NCBI GenBank assembly: GCA_945917985.1
Contig: CAMEIH010000018.1
Span: forward strand, 1 to 44,647
DNA: 44,647 nt
Direction: 5' to 3'
DNA from: an uncultured Clostridium sp.
GTDB lineage: Bacteria; Bacillota; Clostridia; Lachnospirales; Lachnospiraceae
Part shown: in pieces, positions 8,254 through 18,266 of the stretch
How positions within the stretch are numbered: the first letter of the stretch is position 1
How the letters are laid out: each line of letters begins with the position of its first letter
The notes under the pieces: model-generated
What the model was told of the DNA's origin: nothing
Database searches by the model: none
Seen by the model: the letters and a program-made list of their open reading frames with translations, nothing else
Program-made: the position numbers and the translations under genes

Positions 8254-9156
8254 TAAGGAATTTATCTGAATCATGCCTGCTCCCTGTTTGTTCCACGGTT
8301 CCTTCAGATCCTTTGCCGTTTTGATCATTTTTTTCTTTGCCTGTTCATTCGAATAAAAAGGATATTTCTGCAAAAGCAGCGCCATACTGCCTGCTACAAT
8401 AGGGGTTGCCATGGAAGTCCCGCTCTTTTTTACATAAGCATTTCTGTAACGGAATCCCCTCTTCTCATAAAATGCATTACAAGACATAATATCTGTTCCG
8501 GGAGCCACAATGTCCGGTTTTTTTACATCAAAAGGGCTTGGTCCTCTGCTGGAATAGCTTTCACAGAGATCTTCTCTCTCTCCGAAATATCCACCTTCAT
8601 TGCACCCTACTGTAATCACATTTTTCCTTGCTCCAATAGGAGAAATTGTCATTGCACCCGGTCCTTTATTTCCAGCCGCACATACGACGATCAAACCACA
8701 CATCCATGCTTCATCCACCAAATGAAGCAACGTATCCATCCTTTCTTTTCCTGCCGCCTCTCCCATACCAATAGAGATGTTTAAGATACGAATATCATAA
8801 TTTTTTTTGTTCTTCATGACCCATTCGATACCGCTTGCCATGCTTTCAATAATGCCGTCTCCTTTATAATCAAGGACTTTTCCCACTACCAGTCTGCTCG
8901 CGGGGGCTATCCCTTTATATTTACCTTCGGACAACCTGCCGCTGCCACACATGCAGCCTGCCACATGCGTTCCATGTCCGCTGTCATCATAGGGATCATG
9001 TCTTCCATTTACAAAATCGCGAAACGCGATAAGTCTGTTATCAAAATCAGGATGGCCCGCAATTCCCGTGTCCAGCATGGCAATTGTCACACCATTTCTC
9101 CCACAGGATTTTTGCAGTTCATCGCTGCATCCAATCTGTTCTCTGACCCGAAGCAT
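8245..9156 (-). CDS. Subtilisin-like serine protease (S8), apparently cytoplasmic
   Basis: A compact 303-residue subtilase. The catalytic triad is intact: Asp29 in MLDTGI, His61 in SGHGTHVAG and Ser248 in GTSMATP, with the oxyanion region AAGNKGPG. There is no signal peptide, prodomain or membrane anchor, as in intracellular/AprX-like subtilases. The ATG at 9156 is the only reasonable start: an in-frame stop lies eight codons upstream and the next Met is inside the Asp motif. The ATG directly follows the T-run of the terminator of the preceding gene, and the only Shine-Dalgarno-like sequence (CGGGAG, 6 nt away) is inside that terminator stem. Expression therefore probably depends on readthrough or on opening of the hairpin. 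Its position after the surface protein genes hints at a linked role, but a cytoplasmic enzyme cannot act on them directly. Confidence 0.9.
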   Translation of the reverse strand: MLRVREQIGCSDELQKSCGRNGVTIAMLDTGIAGHPDFDNRLIAFRDFVNGRHDPYDDSGHGTHVAGCMCGSGRLSEGKYKGIAPASRLVVGKVLDYKGDGIIESMASGIEWVMKNKKNYDIRILNISIGMGEAAGKERMDTLLHLVDEAWMCGLIVVCAAGNKGPGAMTISPIGARKNVITVGCNEGGYFGEREDLCESYSSRGPSPFDVKKPDIVAPGTDIMSCNAFYEKRGFRYRNAYVKKSGTSMATPIVAGSMALLLQKYPFYSNEQAKKKMIKTAKDLKEPWNKQGAGMIQINSLLT

Positions 9157-9196
9157 AAAAAACTCCCGGCTTTTTCTTTATCTTATGCCGGGAGTT
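9157..9196 (-). terminator. Terminator after the 918-residue BspA-like gene
   Basis: Arms AACTCCCGGC (9161-9170) and GCCGGGAGTT (9187-9196) form a perfect 10-bp stem, followed on the minus strand by TTTTTT. The next base begins the ATG of the subtilase, so the hairpin also holds that gene's putative ribosome binding site. Confidence 0.85.
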
Positions 9197-9205
9197 CCTA
9201 TTCTG

Positions 9206-11962
9206 TTATTCTCTTTTTTCCGTTCTATTTGATTTTCCTTTGTAAAAAAACAGCGAAGCAGATGCTGCCAAAAGACCAAGTGCAAAGATCCATTTGGGAT
9301 GGATGGGGTCACCCGTATCCGGTGTATCATCTTTATTGCCTGAAAGAGTGACAAGAGCCTTTCCATCACTGACCACTCCCTGTCCACCATATCCTGAATA
9401 CCGGTAAAGCCCATAAGGGGAAAAATGCTTTGTCACAAATTGAATATAATCGCCATCTTCCAAATTGACAATCTGAAATTCCACTGCTTCCAACTGTCCG
9501 TCACTGTCAAGAGTCACCAGATGAAGCCCTTCATCCGAAAGCCCCTCCGGCTTTGGAATCTGTATGGTAATATACTGCTTTCCCAGCTTTGTGATAGGAA
9601 TTTCTCCGGTACTGTCATACAGAGAAATATCAAATCCGAGAAGACCGGACGGCTCTCTTCCTCCGTAAAGCTCACTGTATGCTGCAGCGATCCTGTCAGA
9701 TGCATCCTTGGAATCAGAAATTCTGAGTACATAGCTTTCTCTGTTTCCCGGCATGGTAGCCAAAGTATTTACGCCGTCAGCGGGAACATTAGAGCTTTCT
9801 ATTTTAATTACTATACCATTTTCAGATATCTGTTCTGCTCCTTTTGATAAATCTGAAAGAAGATTTCCTGATCCATCCACCACGAAACCATGAAAACCAT
9901 AACTTCCGTTTTCAAGAACGGTTCCCTCAAAAGATATATTCTGTCCAGGTACCACTGCTGTTTTACAGTGATCAAAAGCATAGGTTCTGCTTTCCTCATT
10001 GGAAAGGCGACCGGAATTCTCTCCCATAATCAATTTGGGAAGCTCCGTTCCTTCAAAGATCACCGTATCCGTACCTCCGGGACAATCATAAGCCCCAAGG
10101 CCGATCTCCTCAACAGATGCCGGAATTACGATCTTGGAAAGAGGGCAATCCTGAAATGCTCTGTCGCAGATTTTTACAAGCGAAGCACCGCCGTTTACTG
10201 TTTTTAAGTTCTTACAGCCACTAAATGCAGCCTCACCGATCACCGTAACGGAATCAGGAATATTTACCGCCGTGATTCCCATATGATCCTTAAATGCCTC
10301 CGCTCCAATCTGCTTTACCGAAGCAGGTATGTTTACCACACTGTCCGTACCTGAATAGGCGATCAAAATCCCGTCTCCCACAACGAGAAAGGGCGAGCCC
10401 GTATTGCTAAGCTGAGCAGACAGCCATGGCGTCTTTTCAAATGCATTTGCCTCTATCTCCTGTACGCCGGACGGAATCGTTACATTTGTCAGATCATCAC
10501 AATGATAAAAAGCTCCGTAGCCTATTTTTTTCACACTATCCGGTATCACCACGTCATTAAGCCCTGATCTTGCAAACGCAAAGTCGCCTATTTCCGTAAT
10601 GGTATCATCAATCTCATATTCTTTCAGCTCACTATCCTGATAATAGGCCTGGGAGGCAATTTTATTCCCAACCACCGTATATTTGGGAAAGTCTTTACCT
10701 TTTGTTGCATTATCGGAAAGCAGATTACTGATTGTCACGCTTTCTTCACTTTCCTGCTCCGACGAGGACAAAGCATTTTTCATCGTACCTGAACCAAGGT
10801 CTATGGTTAGCGTATTCCCCGATGATACACTGGCTCTGCCATTGTCAATAAAAACAACTGCCCTTCCCGCCACAATGCTGGTCTGACCAAGAATGCTCCC
10901 GGAAGTACTTGCTGAAACAGTAAATGGGGAAACCGGAAGTTCTGTTTCCGTTCCTTCCGGAGTCACTGTTGCTTCCGGTGTGGGTGTGCCTTCAATGCCC
11001 TCGTTATCGCTGCCGGGCTGTCCAAGCTCCTGCGCCGGAACTACCTGAGAATCCTGCACATCCTCATATTCTATTTGATCCACTTCCTCCGAAGCATGAA
11101 AAGCATCTGCAAATTCTGCGCTGTAGGTTCCCGGTGTAGCCATAAATTTCACGCCGCTGCATCCATCAAAAGCAGAATCATGGATATGATTCATGGAATC
11201 CGGCAGTATAACCTCCTGTAAATTCACACAATCCTCAAAAGCTTTTGCTTCAATACTTCTGACAGGCAGAGGAATATCAACGCTCTTTAAATTAATACAG
11301 TTGGAAAAAGCATAGGCAGATACACTGTTTAAGCTGCTGTCCAAAGTAACATGTTCCAGATAAGGATTACCCCAAAAAGCATAGGCACTGATCTCTTCCA
11401 CAGAGGCCGGAAGTGTTAAAGATGTTTTTTCATAATCCGGCATCAGAACATATAAAATCTTTTTCTCATCATCATATAGGACACCATCGCTATAAGAAAG
11501 GTACGGATTATCTTCTGATAACGACAATCCGGAAAGCTGGCTGCAACCGGCAAATACTCCGCTTCCGATTTCTTTTAATGAGGCTCCGAAACTGACATTT
11601 TTAAGAGACTTATTATTGCTGAAAGCAGCAGTTTCTATCTCTGTCACGGAATCTCCCACTTTAACGGTCCTCAGATTATCACAGTCCGCAAATGCACGGT
11701 AATCGATTTTTTCAACATCTCCGTCTATGGTAACCTTGACCAGATTATCATTACCCGCAAAGGCCTCCTCGCCGATTTCCTTTACACCATCGGGAACAGA
11801 CACGACTTCCGCCGTGCCTGCATATTTCAGTAATTTATTTCCTTCCATTTGAAAATCAGATGCAGTTTCTGACGCCTCTGCATCTGATACAGGAATCTGA
11901 GTGACTGCCAATGCCGCTGCAAAAAGCAGTGCACTCAGACTCTTTGTTATTTTTCTGTTCAT
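9206..11962 (-). CDS. BspA-like leucine-rich-repeat surface protein, sortase-anchored
   Basis: Cell-wall-anchored protein of 918 residues. The N-terminus is a signal peptide (basic MNRKITK, hydrophobic core, AEA). Two blocks of LRR_5/BspA repeats (roughly 45-300 and 425-650) show the pattern IGEEAFAGNDNL-VTI-VEKIDYRAFADC. They are separated by a Pro/Thr/Glu linker and a Ser-rich segment. A 180-residue region without repeats follows, containing FDISLYDSTG and THF/KHFSPYGLYRY-like sequence shared with the next gene upstream. The C-terminus is a sorting signal: TPDTGDPIHPKW at about 880, a hydrophobic stretch and a basic tail. AGGAG lies 9 nt before the ATG and overlaps the stop codon of the upstream gene, 12 nt away, so both are co-transcribed. 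BspA-type repeats commonly serve adhesion; the binding partner here is unknown. Confidence 0.88.
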   Translation of the reverse strand: MNRKITKSLSALLFAAALAVTQIPVSDAEASETASDFQMEGNKLLKYAGTAEVVSVPDGVKEIGEEAFAGNDNLVKVTIDGDVEKIDYRAFADCDNLRTVKVGDSVTEIETAAFSNNKSLKNVSFGASLKEIGSGVFAGCSQLSGLSLSEDNPYLSYSDGVLYDDEKKILYVLMPDYEKTSLTLPASVEEISAYAFWGNPYLEHVTLDSSLNSVSAYAFSNCINLKSVDIPLPVRSIEAKAFEDCVNLQEVILPDSMNHIHDSAFDGCSGVKFMATPGTYSAEFADAFHASEEVDQIEYEDVQDSQVVPAQELGQPGSDNEGIEGTPTPEATVTPEGTETELPVSPFTVSASTSGSILGQTSIVAGRAVVFIDNGRASVSSGNTLTIDLGSGTMKNALSSSEQESEESVTISNLLSDNATKGKDFPKYTVVGNKIASQAYYQDSELKEYEIDDTITEIGDFAFARSGLNDVVIPDSVKKIGYGAFYHCDDLTNVTIPSGVQEIEANAFEKTPWLSAQLSNTGSPFLVVGDGILIAYSGTDSVVNIPASVKQIGAEAFKDHMGITAVNIPDSVTVIGEAAFSGCKNLKTVNGGASLVKICDRAFQDCPLSKIVIPASVEEIGLGAYDCPGGTDTVIFEGTELPKLIMGENSGRLSNEESRTYAFDHCKTAVVPGQNISFEGTVLENGSYGFHGFVVDGSGNLLSDLSKGAEQISENGIVIKIESSNVPADGVNTLATMPGNRESYVLRISDSKDASDRIAAAYSELYGGREPSGLLGFDISLYDSTGEIPITKLGKQYITIQIPKPEGLSDEGLHLVTLDSDGQLEAVEFQIVNLEDGDYIQFVTKHFSPYGLYRYSGYGGQGVVSDGKALVTLSGNKDDTPDTGDPIHPKWIFALGLLAASASLFFYKGKSNRTEKRE

Positions 11963-11974
11963 AGTCAGGTACTC

Positions 11975-14900
11975 CTATGCCTTCTTAGGCCTAACCACCA
12001 CCGTTTTATCTTTCTTAAAGAACAGAATCAAGGAAATACATGCCATTCCGATCGCAAGGAACCACTTCGGATGAATGGGATCACCTGTCTTAGGTGTTGT
12101 ATCAATGGTTCCCGCCGTCAAATTTGCTGTATCCACATAAATCACATAAGGTGAGAAATGGGTTGCCGTAAAGTTAATGCAGGGAACACCGTCGATCGTG
12201 GTAAATCTTGCACTTAAATCCTCCAGCGATCCGTTTGAAACCGCTGCAATTTTGTTATTACCCGCATACTGTACCAGTTCATCCGGCAAAGGTAATGTAA
12301 TATTAACGGAAATACCGGAGGTATCTGCTATCTTTGTTCGTCCCGTGGAATCATAAAGACTGATATCCATGGGGAAATATTTAATTCTGCTTAAGTCACC
12401 ATATTTTGCCTGTAAAGCTGCCACTGCCGCATCTGCTGAACTCTGATCCTCCGATACCTTAATAATAAAATTATCGGTTGCTCCGCTTACAGTTGCTCCC
12501 GCAAGACCTGTATTGGAAATGCCGGGCTTTGTCACCTGTACAGTGCTTCCTGAATTCGTGTTAGCTGTAGAGGATCCTCCACTACCGCCTAAACCGCTAC
12601 CGCTTCCTCCCGTGCTGCCCGATGAACCGCTTCCGGTCTTATAGGTTGCTGTAATCGCCACATTAGCAGCCGGCATGGTAAAGGTTGTTGAAGAGGCATT
12701 AGGATTAGCAAATCCTACTCCTGCCGTGGAGGTTGTCCATTTGTCAAAGTTCTGTCCATCTCCCAGGAAGTATGCATTGATCGCTACAATGGCTCCTGCC
12801 GGATAACTGCCGCTTCCGCTTCCTCCCGATACAGACACTGTATATTTGGTCACCTCAGGTGACGCAGAAGGTGATGCGGAAGGCGAAGCACTGGATTTGG
12901 AATCTGAACTGCTTCCTGATCCGGAACCGGAACCACTTCCACCAGAGCTTGTATTCTTCTCATAATTTGCAACAATGTTCATATCCTTCTCAACTTTGGA
13001 AAAGTCTGAAGGTACCCAGCCGATAAATGTATATCCGCTTCTGGTAGGTGATTTCGGCTCAATGGCGGCTTCGCCGTCATTTACCGATTGCTTACTGATA
13101 ATTGTAGTGCCATCATAATCATAGAAAATAACCTGATGTCTGCTGGCATCACCCGAATTGTCCGTATACAATGCAACAATGTTCCTGTCTTCCGTTACGT
13201 TATTCCAATCCTGTGACCACTTATCAAAGGTATACCCTTCCCTTACAGGCGGTGTGGGCGGTATTGCACTCTTTCCCTCTTCAATATATTGCACTTCACC
13301 GATTGTTGATCCGTCATAGCTTAAGAAAGTTACTGCATAAACATTGGCACCAAATACAGGATACACATCTATATCTCTTGTAACATTGGTGTAATCTGTC
13401 CAGCGGCTGAAAGGATAGCCTGTGTGAGAAGGTGTTTCCGTGGGCGGTACCGCATCTTCTCCGTCTTTGACTTTCACTTTATAGAAAAGCTCCTTATTTG
13501 AGGTGTCCGGATAATCAGGGTAATCCCAGAAATATACCATATGCTCAAGATAAACTCTTCCGTACTCGGGATTGATATACCAATATTCTTTTGCATATCT
13601 GTCCGCTGTAGTACCCTCTAAACATTCAAAAATAATGGTCTGTTGTTTCTTAGCGGCTTCTGTTCCCGGATTTACTTCTCTATCCGATGGCTTGGTCACC
13701 CAGTCCCCTGTCATAAATGCATCTTGCGCTATATAAGACTGAGTACCGGGAATCGTCAACAATCTAAGGCTGCTGTCCTTAAAGGATTCTGCTTCAATAC
13801 TCTTTACTGTATCAGGTAAAACCACAGAATTAAGATCATCCGTCTCTTTAAAACAACCCTCTGGTATTGTATCTACCACAGTTGCCGATAAGTCCACTTT
13901 TCCAACGTCATCACAGTCTGCAAAAGCCTCTTCTTTAATTGATGTAACTCCTGCAAGTTCTTCAGGACCAACAGAGTAAGAGCCAATACCACCTACTGCT
14001 CCTCTGCTTTCCAGACACTCCACAACCTCAGTTCCACTTCCTGTATTACGGTAAATAATACCGTTATTGTAACTAAAATCAGAATCAAGACAAGTCACTG
14101 TCGTCAAATTCTCACAGCCTCTAAACGGACGTTTCCCTGTGTCTGTAAGATTTGTGCCAAGCGTTACTGTCTGAAGCTGCATGTCTTTTCTGGTTTCACC
14201 TGAATCCAAAACTAAATTCCTATCATCATCCAGTCCGTCAAAAGCATAATAATCAATATAAGATGCTCCAATAATAGCAGCTTCTCGCAAGGAGGAGCAA
14301 TTCTTGAATGTGAAAGGATCGACTTTTTTAACACCATTTAAAACAATAGTCTGAATATCAGTATCAGGTTTCGAAAGACCCTCACTTGAACCGGCTCTTA
14401 AGAAGTTTGTAACCTTATCCCACTCTCCACTTCCATCTGCCTCTGATTCCTTTAACTCACCATCTTTATCTGCAATATATCCTGAAAACAAACCGGGTTT
14501 AATACTATCTACACTATTTGGAACTACTACATTCAATGCAGCATTTACAATTGCCATCTCGTTTTCCGTAGGCTGAGTCATGTTTTTCTTTTCTTCATCA
14601 GAGGCCTGATAATACTTGGTTGCATTTATAACCATATTCAAATAAAACTCTTCATTTTCATCAGTCCTATAAGGCAGTTTATGAACCCATTGCATTGCGC
14701 TAGCTGCATCCTGAATCATGTCGTATCTTGGATAACCGATTAGCTGTGCTTCTCCAGAATTACTAATAGGATCATAATAATACTGCACTTCTAGATTAGT
14801 AGGCCAACCACTATGGCAGGTGATCCATATTTTTTCCTGATTGGAGTTATTAATATTGCTGATGCCATTCATGGCATAAATAAACGGAACCGTATCTTCG

Positions 14901-17029
14901 CCCGCACTATTCATCATGGCACCCACAAAGGTTAAGCTTGGACCTTCATTTATATCTGGTGTATCGGGATCATCTTTCTTCAATGTATCACCACATGATG
15001 CTTCCTGCGTTTTAAAAGCGTCATTTCCTATTGACTGTATTGTAGTAGCATCCGTAAAAATAACAGTTTTCAGATTATGAGAACCCTTAAATGCCCCCTC
15101 TGCAATATTTATCACTGTTTCAGGAATTGTAACACACTCTATGGAACATGCATCATTAAAGCATCCGGTTCCTATCGATGAAATTCCATAAGGACCAATT
15201 GTCTTCGGAATTATAACATTTTTGGGTTCACCCTCACGCCAGATTTTTACAAGTTCATTCTGGTCATTTACCTGATATGTAATTTTAGAAGGCATTGGAT
15301 CAGTGGGGTCTTCGGCTACCACAACCTCATAGACATTCTGATCCCAGTATTTATATGCAATTTCATTATCGTTTGCCGTCACATGCAGAGGTGATCTGTT
15401 GTTTCTGTCATTTGTTTTTGTATCTGCTCCCCAAAAGTAAAAGCTTTCAGGAACATTCTCTTTAAATTTTTTAAAGGTATATCCATCCGAATTCGAATCC
15501 TCAACAAAGTTCGCATCCTTATTTGGCACCTTCACATACTGCAGACTGCTGCATCCCTCAAATATGCCGATCTGTATGTTATTCTCATTGTACTGCGTGG
15601 GAAACGTTACAGAGCTTAAGGAGGAACAATTCTTAAACGCAGAATTACCTATGGTAGAAAGCATGGTATCAAATTCGCTTCCCCCACATAAATCTACATT
15701 CTGCAGACGACTGCACCCTTCAAAGCAAGAATCTCCAATAGCCTTCACATTGACGGGAACCGAAATGCTAGTCAATGCCGTACAATTATAGAACGCATCT
15801 TTTCCAAGTGCCTGAATATTGGAATTGGATGCCATCTCACAGTTACTCAGCCTGATACAGTTTGCAAACGCACCGTTTCCAATGGTTGTCAGATTATTTC
15901 CAAATGTTACACTCTGCAGCGTGGAACAGCCCTGAAATGCATAATCGCTGATGCCCGCAAGATTTTCACCGATTATGAGGTTTGTAATGTTTGCATTGTT
16001 TGCAAAAACACCATCATTTGGCTCATCACGATATTCTCCCGTCACGTTCCATCCGGTCAAGTTTCCATAAGAATCAGTTTCTGCTTCAATAAACTGTTGT
16101 CCGATATATTTTACACTTGCATCGATACGATAATGGTTCTGTTCCATCGGATGAAGCAATTCACCATCCGGTTTTTCTTCAGATACAGTTCCCTTTTTCT
16201 GATAATACAGTTCGGTATCATCCTTATCACCCCATAATTCTCTCTGTTCATAATAACAGGGCTTCTGATGGGTTACCATAAGAGGATCTACAGAATATAT
16301 TCTTTCGACTTCACTTACTTTCCCTTCCTCATCAGTAACCGTTTCTTTTTCCACATACACGAGACCCCCGTCCCGGGTTACAAGCTGATCCTTATTTACT
16401 ACAATAGAATCTCCAATATGATGTACTGTATCACCTTCAGGGACCTTGTGTTTGTCATCATCATATTTAATCTCCGGCACAGTATAGAGTAATCTGTCGC
16501 TCGAATCCTTATCCTGCTCATAGACATCATAAAACATGAACTCATCATCCTGCGTTACAAGACAGTAATACCCTTCAGTAGACGTAGTCTTATACTTGCG
16601 AAAAGCCTCCATTGTGTTGGGAATCGTAAGGGTACTGTCCGTGAGCACTGTGGGATTATAGTTTAAGATAACGGCAACCTTTATTCCACTGCCGGGATCG
16701 ACATAGGCAAACTGAAAGCGTCCGTCACCAGACGTATACACAATGGAATTATCTGGTACATACGGAATGGTATTTTCACAGTAAGAAGCGATACTGTCTG
16801 ACGGTTTCCCTGTGGGCCTTCCTGTGGGCCCTTCTTCAGGTGGCGTCTGCACATTATCCCAAATCCACACCTTGCTTGCTGGCTTAGAATTCTCAAGTGG
16901 TGTAGCCGCAACATCCGGAACAGGAAGTGCCGCCACAACAATAGCAGATGCCATCAACAATCCGCCTACTGTTTTTCTGATCTGTCTCTTTAATCTTCTG
17001 TTGTTCTTTTTGGTAATACCTTTCGCCAT
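11975..17029 (-). CDS. Giant BspA-like surface protein with InlB-type repeats, sortase-anchored
   Basis: About 1,684 residues. I place the start at the ATG at 17029 (MAKGITKK), with AAGGAG about 8 nt ahead; an ATG at 17065 would overlap the sortase gene. A basic N-region and hydrophobic core ending near DVAA form a signal peptide. Repeated LRR_5 units (INLIIGENLAGISDYAFQGCS type) fill much of residues 340-1120, with long non-repeat insertions. Three InlB/Flg_new-like repeats (EGYTFDKW, SGYTFIGW types) follow, then a Gly/Ser and SPSA low-complexity linker, a divergent InlB-like domain (FDKWTTSTAG) and a second Gly/Ser linker. The last domain, with MDISLYDSTG and THFSPYVIYVD, is shared with the downstream protein. 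The tail TPKTGDPIHPKW, hydrophobic span and basic end form the sorting signal. Probably a long adhesin lifted off the wall by its flexible linkers. Confidence 0.88.
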   Translation of the reverse strand: MAKGITKKNNRRLKRQIRKTVGGLLMASAIVVAALPVPDVAATPLENSKPASKVWIWDNVQTPPEEGPTGRPTGKPSDSIASYCENTIPYVPDNSIVYTSGDGRFQFAYVDPGSGIKVAVILNYNPTVLTDSTLTIPNTMEAFRKYKTTSTEGYYCLVTQDDEFMFYDVYEQDKDSSDRLLYTVPEIKYDDDKHKVPEGDTVHHIGDSIVVNKDQLVTRDGGLVYVEKETVTDEEGKVSEVERIYSVDPLMVTHQKPCYYEQRELWGDKDDTELYYQKKGTVSEEKPDGELLHPMEQNHYRIDASVKYIGQQFIEAETDSYGNLTGWNVTGEYRDEPNDGVFANNANITNLIIGENLAGISDYAFQGCSTLQSVTFGNNLTTIGNGAFANCIRLSNCEMASNSNIQALGKDAFYNCTALTSISVPVNVKAIGDSCFEGCSRLQNVDLCGGSEFDTMLSTIGNSAFKNCSSLSSVTFPTQYNENNIQIGIFEGCSSLQYVKVPNKDANFVEDSNSDGYTFKKFKENVPESFYFWGADTKTNDRNNRSPLHVTANDNEIAYKYWDQNVYEVVVAEDPTDPMPSKITYQVNDQNELVKIWREGEPKNVIIPKTIGPYGISSIGTGCFNDACSIECVTIPETVINIAEGAFKGSHNLKTVIFTDATTIQSIGNDAFKTQEASCGDTLKKDDPDTPDINEGPSLTFVGAMMNSAGEDTVPFIYAMNGISNINNSNQEKIWITCHSGWPTNLEVQYYYDPISNSGEAQLIGYPRYDMIQDAASAMQWVHKLPYRTDENEEFYLNMVINATKYYQASDEEKKNMTQPTENEMAIVNAALNVVVPNSVDSIKPGLFSGYIADKDGELKESEADGSGEWDKVTNFLRAGSSEGLSKPDTDIQTIVLNGVKKVDPFTFKNCSSLREAAIIGASYIDYYAFDGLDDDRNLVLDSGETRKDMQLQTVTLGTNLTDTGKRPFRGCENLTTVTCLDSDFSYNNGIIYRNTGSGTEVVECLESRGAVGGIGSYSVGPEELAGVTSIKEEAFADCDDVGKVDLSATVVDTIPEGCFKETDDLNSVVLPDTVKSIEAESFKDSSLRLLTIPGTQSYIAQDAFMTGDWVTKPSDREVNPGTEAAKKQQTIIFECLEGTTADRYAKEYWYINPEYGRVYLEHMVYFWDYPDYPDTSNKELFYKVKVKDGEDAVPPTETPSHTGYPFSRWTDYTNVTRDIDVYPVFGANVYAVTFLSYDGSTIGEVQYIEEGKSAIPPTPPVREGYTFDKWSQDWNNVTEDRNIVALYTDNSGDASRHQVIFYDYDGTTIISKQSVNDGEAAIEPKSPTRSGYTFIGWVPSDFSKVEKDMNIVANYEKNTSSGGSGSGSGSGSSSDSKSSASPSASPSASPEVTKYTVSVSGGSGSGSYPAGAIVAINAYFLGDGQNFDKWTTSTAGVGFANPNASSTTFTMPAANVAITATYKTGSGSSGSTGGSGSGLGGSGGSSTANTNSGSTVQVTKPGISNTGLAGATVSGATDNFIIKVSEDQSSADAAVAALQAKYGDLSRIKYFPMDISLYDSTGRTKIADTSGISVNITLPLPDELVQYAGNNKIAAVSNGSLEDLSARFTTIDGVPCINFTATHFSPYVIYVDTANLTAGTIDTTPKTGDPIHPKWFLAIGMACISLILFFKKDKTVVVRPKKA
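12955..13500 (-). repeat. Three tandem InlB/Flg_new-type protein repeats
   Basis: Within the giant surface protein, three consecutive units of about 60 residues share the pattern Y-V-F-YDG-(x)-I, a charged turn, A-I-PP, then GYTF/GYPF followed by W. They are diverged at the DNA level, so slippage is not expected. The adjacent linker at 12861-12890 encodes SPSASPSASP from short imperfect 12-bp repeats. Confidence 0.65.
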
Positions 17030-17045
17030 TGTAACACTCCTTTGG

Positions 17046-18233
17046 TTACTTAATCCTCTTTGCAACTACCACAAATCTGCCATCTGTCTGTGAACTGTCA
17101 CAGGTTGACAAGGTAAGTAAGCTGTCTCCGAAGTTTGCCGTTACCCCTGTATCGTAAAGGCTCATAGACGCCATTTCCTTCATATAAAAATTAAATTCTT
17201 CTTCCGAGTTTGCTTCTATAAACTGATAATATTTAAAAACAACATCATCTTCGTTATATACCTGAGAACGAAACACATACATTACCTGATAGGTCGCTTT
17301 TTCATATATTGTGTCAAACTCAATAACGGAATGCTTTTTCCCATAGGATTCCTTTGCATATTGCTGGAGATTTCCGAACATACTGCCTGATTTCATATGA
17401 TGTCCATAAATAATCATATTGGTGGAACGAGGATAGACATTGCAGTCACAATCCAAAAACAAACTGCCGTTCTTATCATATTCCTGGTTAAAATTATGAT
17501 CCAGATAATACTCATTATTTTCTGTCTGCATAACAGGATAATCTATATTTGTATCGTCAATTTTGAGCCATCCGATTAGCTTTTTGTTCTTGGAATATAA
17601 AGTTTTATACTCATCCAGGATATCAGGCAGCTTCACGCTCGATTTATGTAAGGAAAAATCATTTTTCTCCTGCGTTTCACTTAAAGCATCGCTACCCTTA
17701 AGATCTGAAAGCTGCTCATAATCCATGCTTGTCCTTGCAGCAAAGAAATAATATACGCCAAAGTACCCGAAACATAGGACGGCAACCAGCGATGAAAGCA
17801 CAACAATCAGCTTTCTTCTCTTCTCCTGCTTTCTCAACTCTATCAGGATCTGCTTCTGCATATCCTTGTCATAATCTGACAGATTGACAGAAGACTCTTT
17901 CTTTTGGGATTTCCTTTCTTTTTGGCGGGAAGCTTTCTCTTTTTTCTTTTTGTCAGCTTTTACATTTTTCGCCGCATTCTCAGGTGTAATTCCCTGTTTC
18001 TTTAAGGCTTCGGCCTTTTCATATATTTCATCGTCAAAATCTCTCCCGACGATAGTTTCAAATCTGTAACTACCACTCTGTAAGTCCTTCAGTAGTTCAT
18101 ATATCTGTTTCGGATTGTCTAAATCCGTTTCTGCCTTGATACGCTCTATTTTTTTCTGGTCCCGCAGGGCAGCCTCATAATCAGCCCTTGTCCGGAAACG
18201 TCTGCCGGCTACCGTCAATTCATCTGCCGTCAT
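17046..18233 (-). CDS. Class B sortase with a long cytoplasmic N-terminal region
   Basis: Membrane transpeptidase that cleaves a sorting motif and attaches the protein to peptidoglycan. The sortase domain (about 205-395) has IDYPVMQT, LDHNFN and the catalytic residues His278 (MIIYGHHM), Cys378 (LTLSTCD) and Arg386 (DGRFVVVAKR), which fit class B. A membrane helix lies at about 142-164. Before it is an unusual 140-residue cytoplasmic part: a folded-looking segment (residues 1-80) then a Lys/Glu-rich stretch. Clostridial class B sortases accept (S/P)PxTG-like motifs, and the two genes directly downstream end in TPKTG and TPDTG, so they are its likely substrates. AAAGGAG lies about 10 nt before the ATG. 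It is first in the island operon; the next start is 16 nt after its stop. Confidence 0.9.
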   Translation of the reverse strand: MTADELTVAGRRFRTRADYEAALRDQKKIERIKAETDLDNPKQIYELLKDLQSGSYRFETIVGRDFDDEIYEKAEALKKQGITPENAAKNVKADKKKKEKASRQKERKSQKKESSVNLSDYDKDMQKQILIELRKQEKRRKLIVVLSSLVAVLCFGYFGVYYFFAARTSMDYEQLSDLKGSDALSETQEKNDFSLHKSSVKLPDILDEYKTLYSKNKKLIGWLKIDDTNIDYPVMQTENNEYYLDHNFNQEYDKNGSLFLDCDCNVYPRSTNMIIYGHHMKSGSMFGNLQQYAKESYGKKHSVIEFDTIYEKATYQVMYVFRSQVYNEDDVVFKYYQFIEANSEEEFNFYMKEMASMSLYDTGVTANFGDSLLTLSTCDSSQTDGRFVVVAKRIK

Positions 18234-18266
18234 GGCGCACTTTCTCCTTTATGACATATATAATTT

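Noticed and set aside
12560-12960. CRISPR-like or mobile repeats
   Set aside because: These are Gly/Ser and Ser-Pro-Ala codon repeats inside the giant surface protein gene, of irregular length and without spacers.
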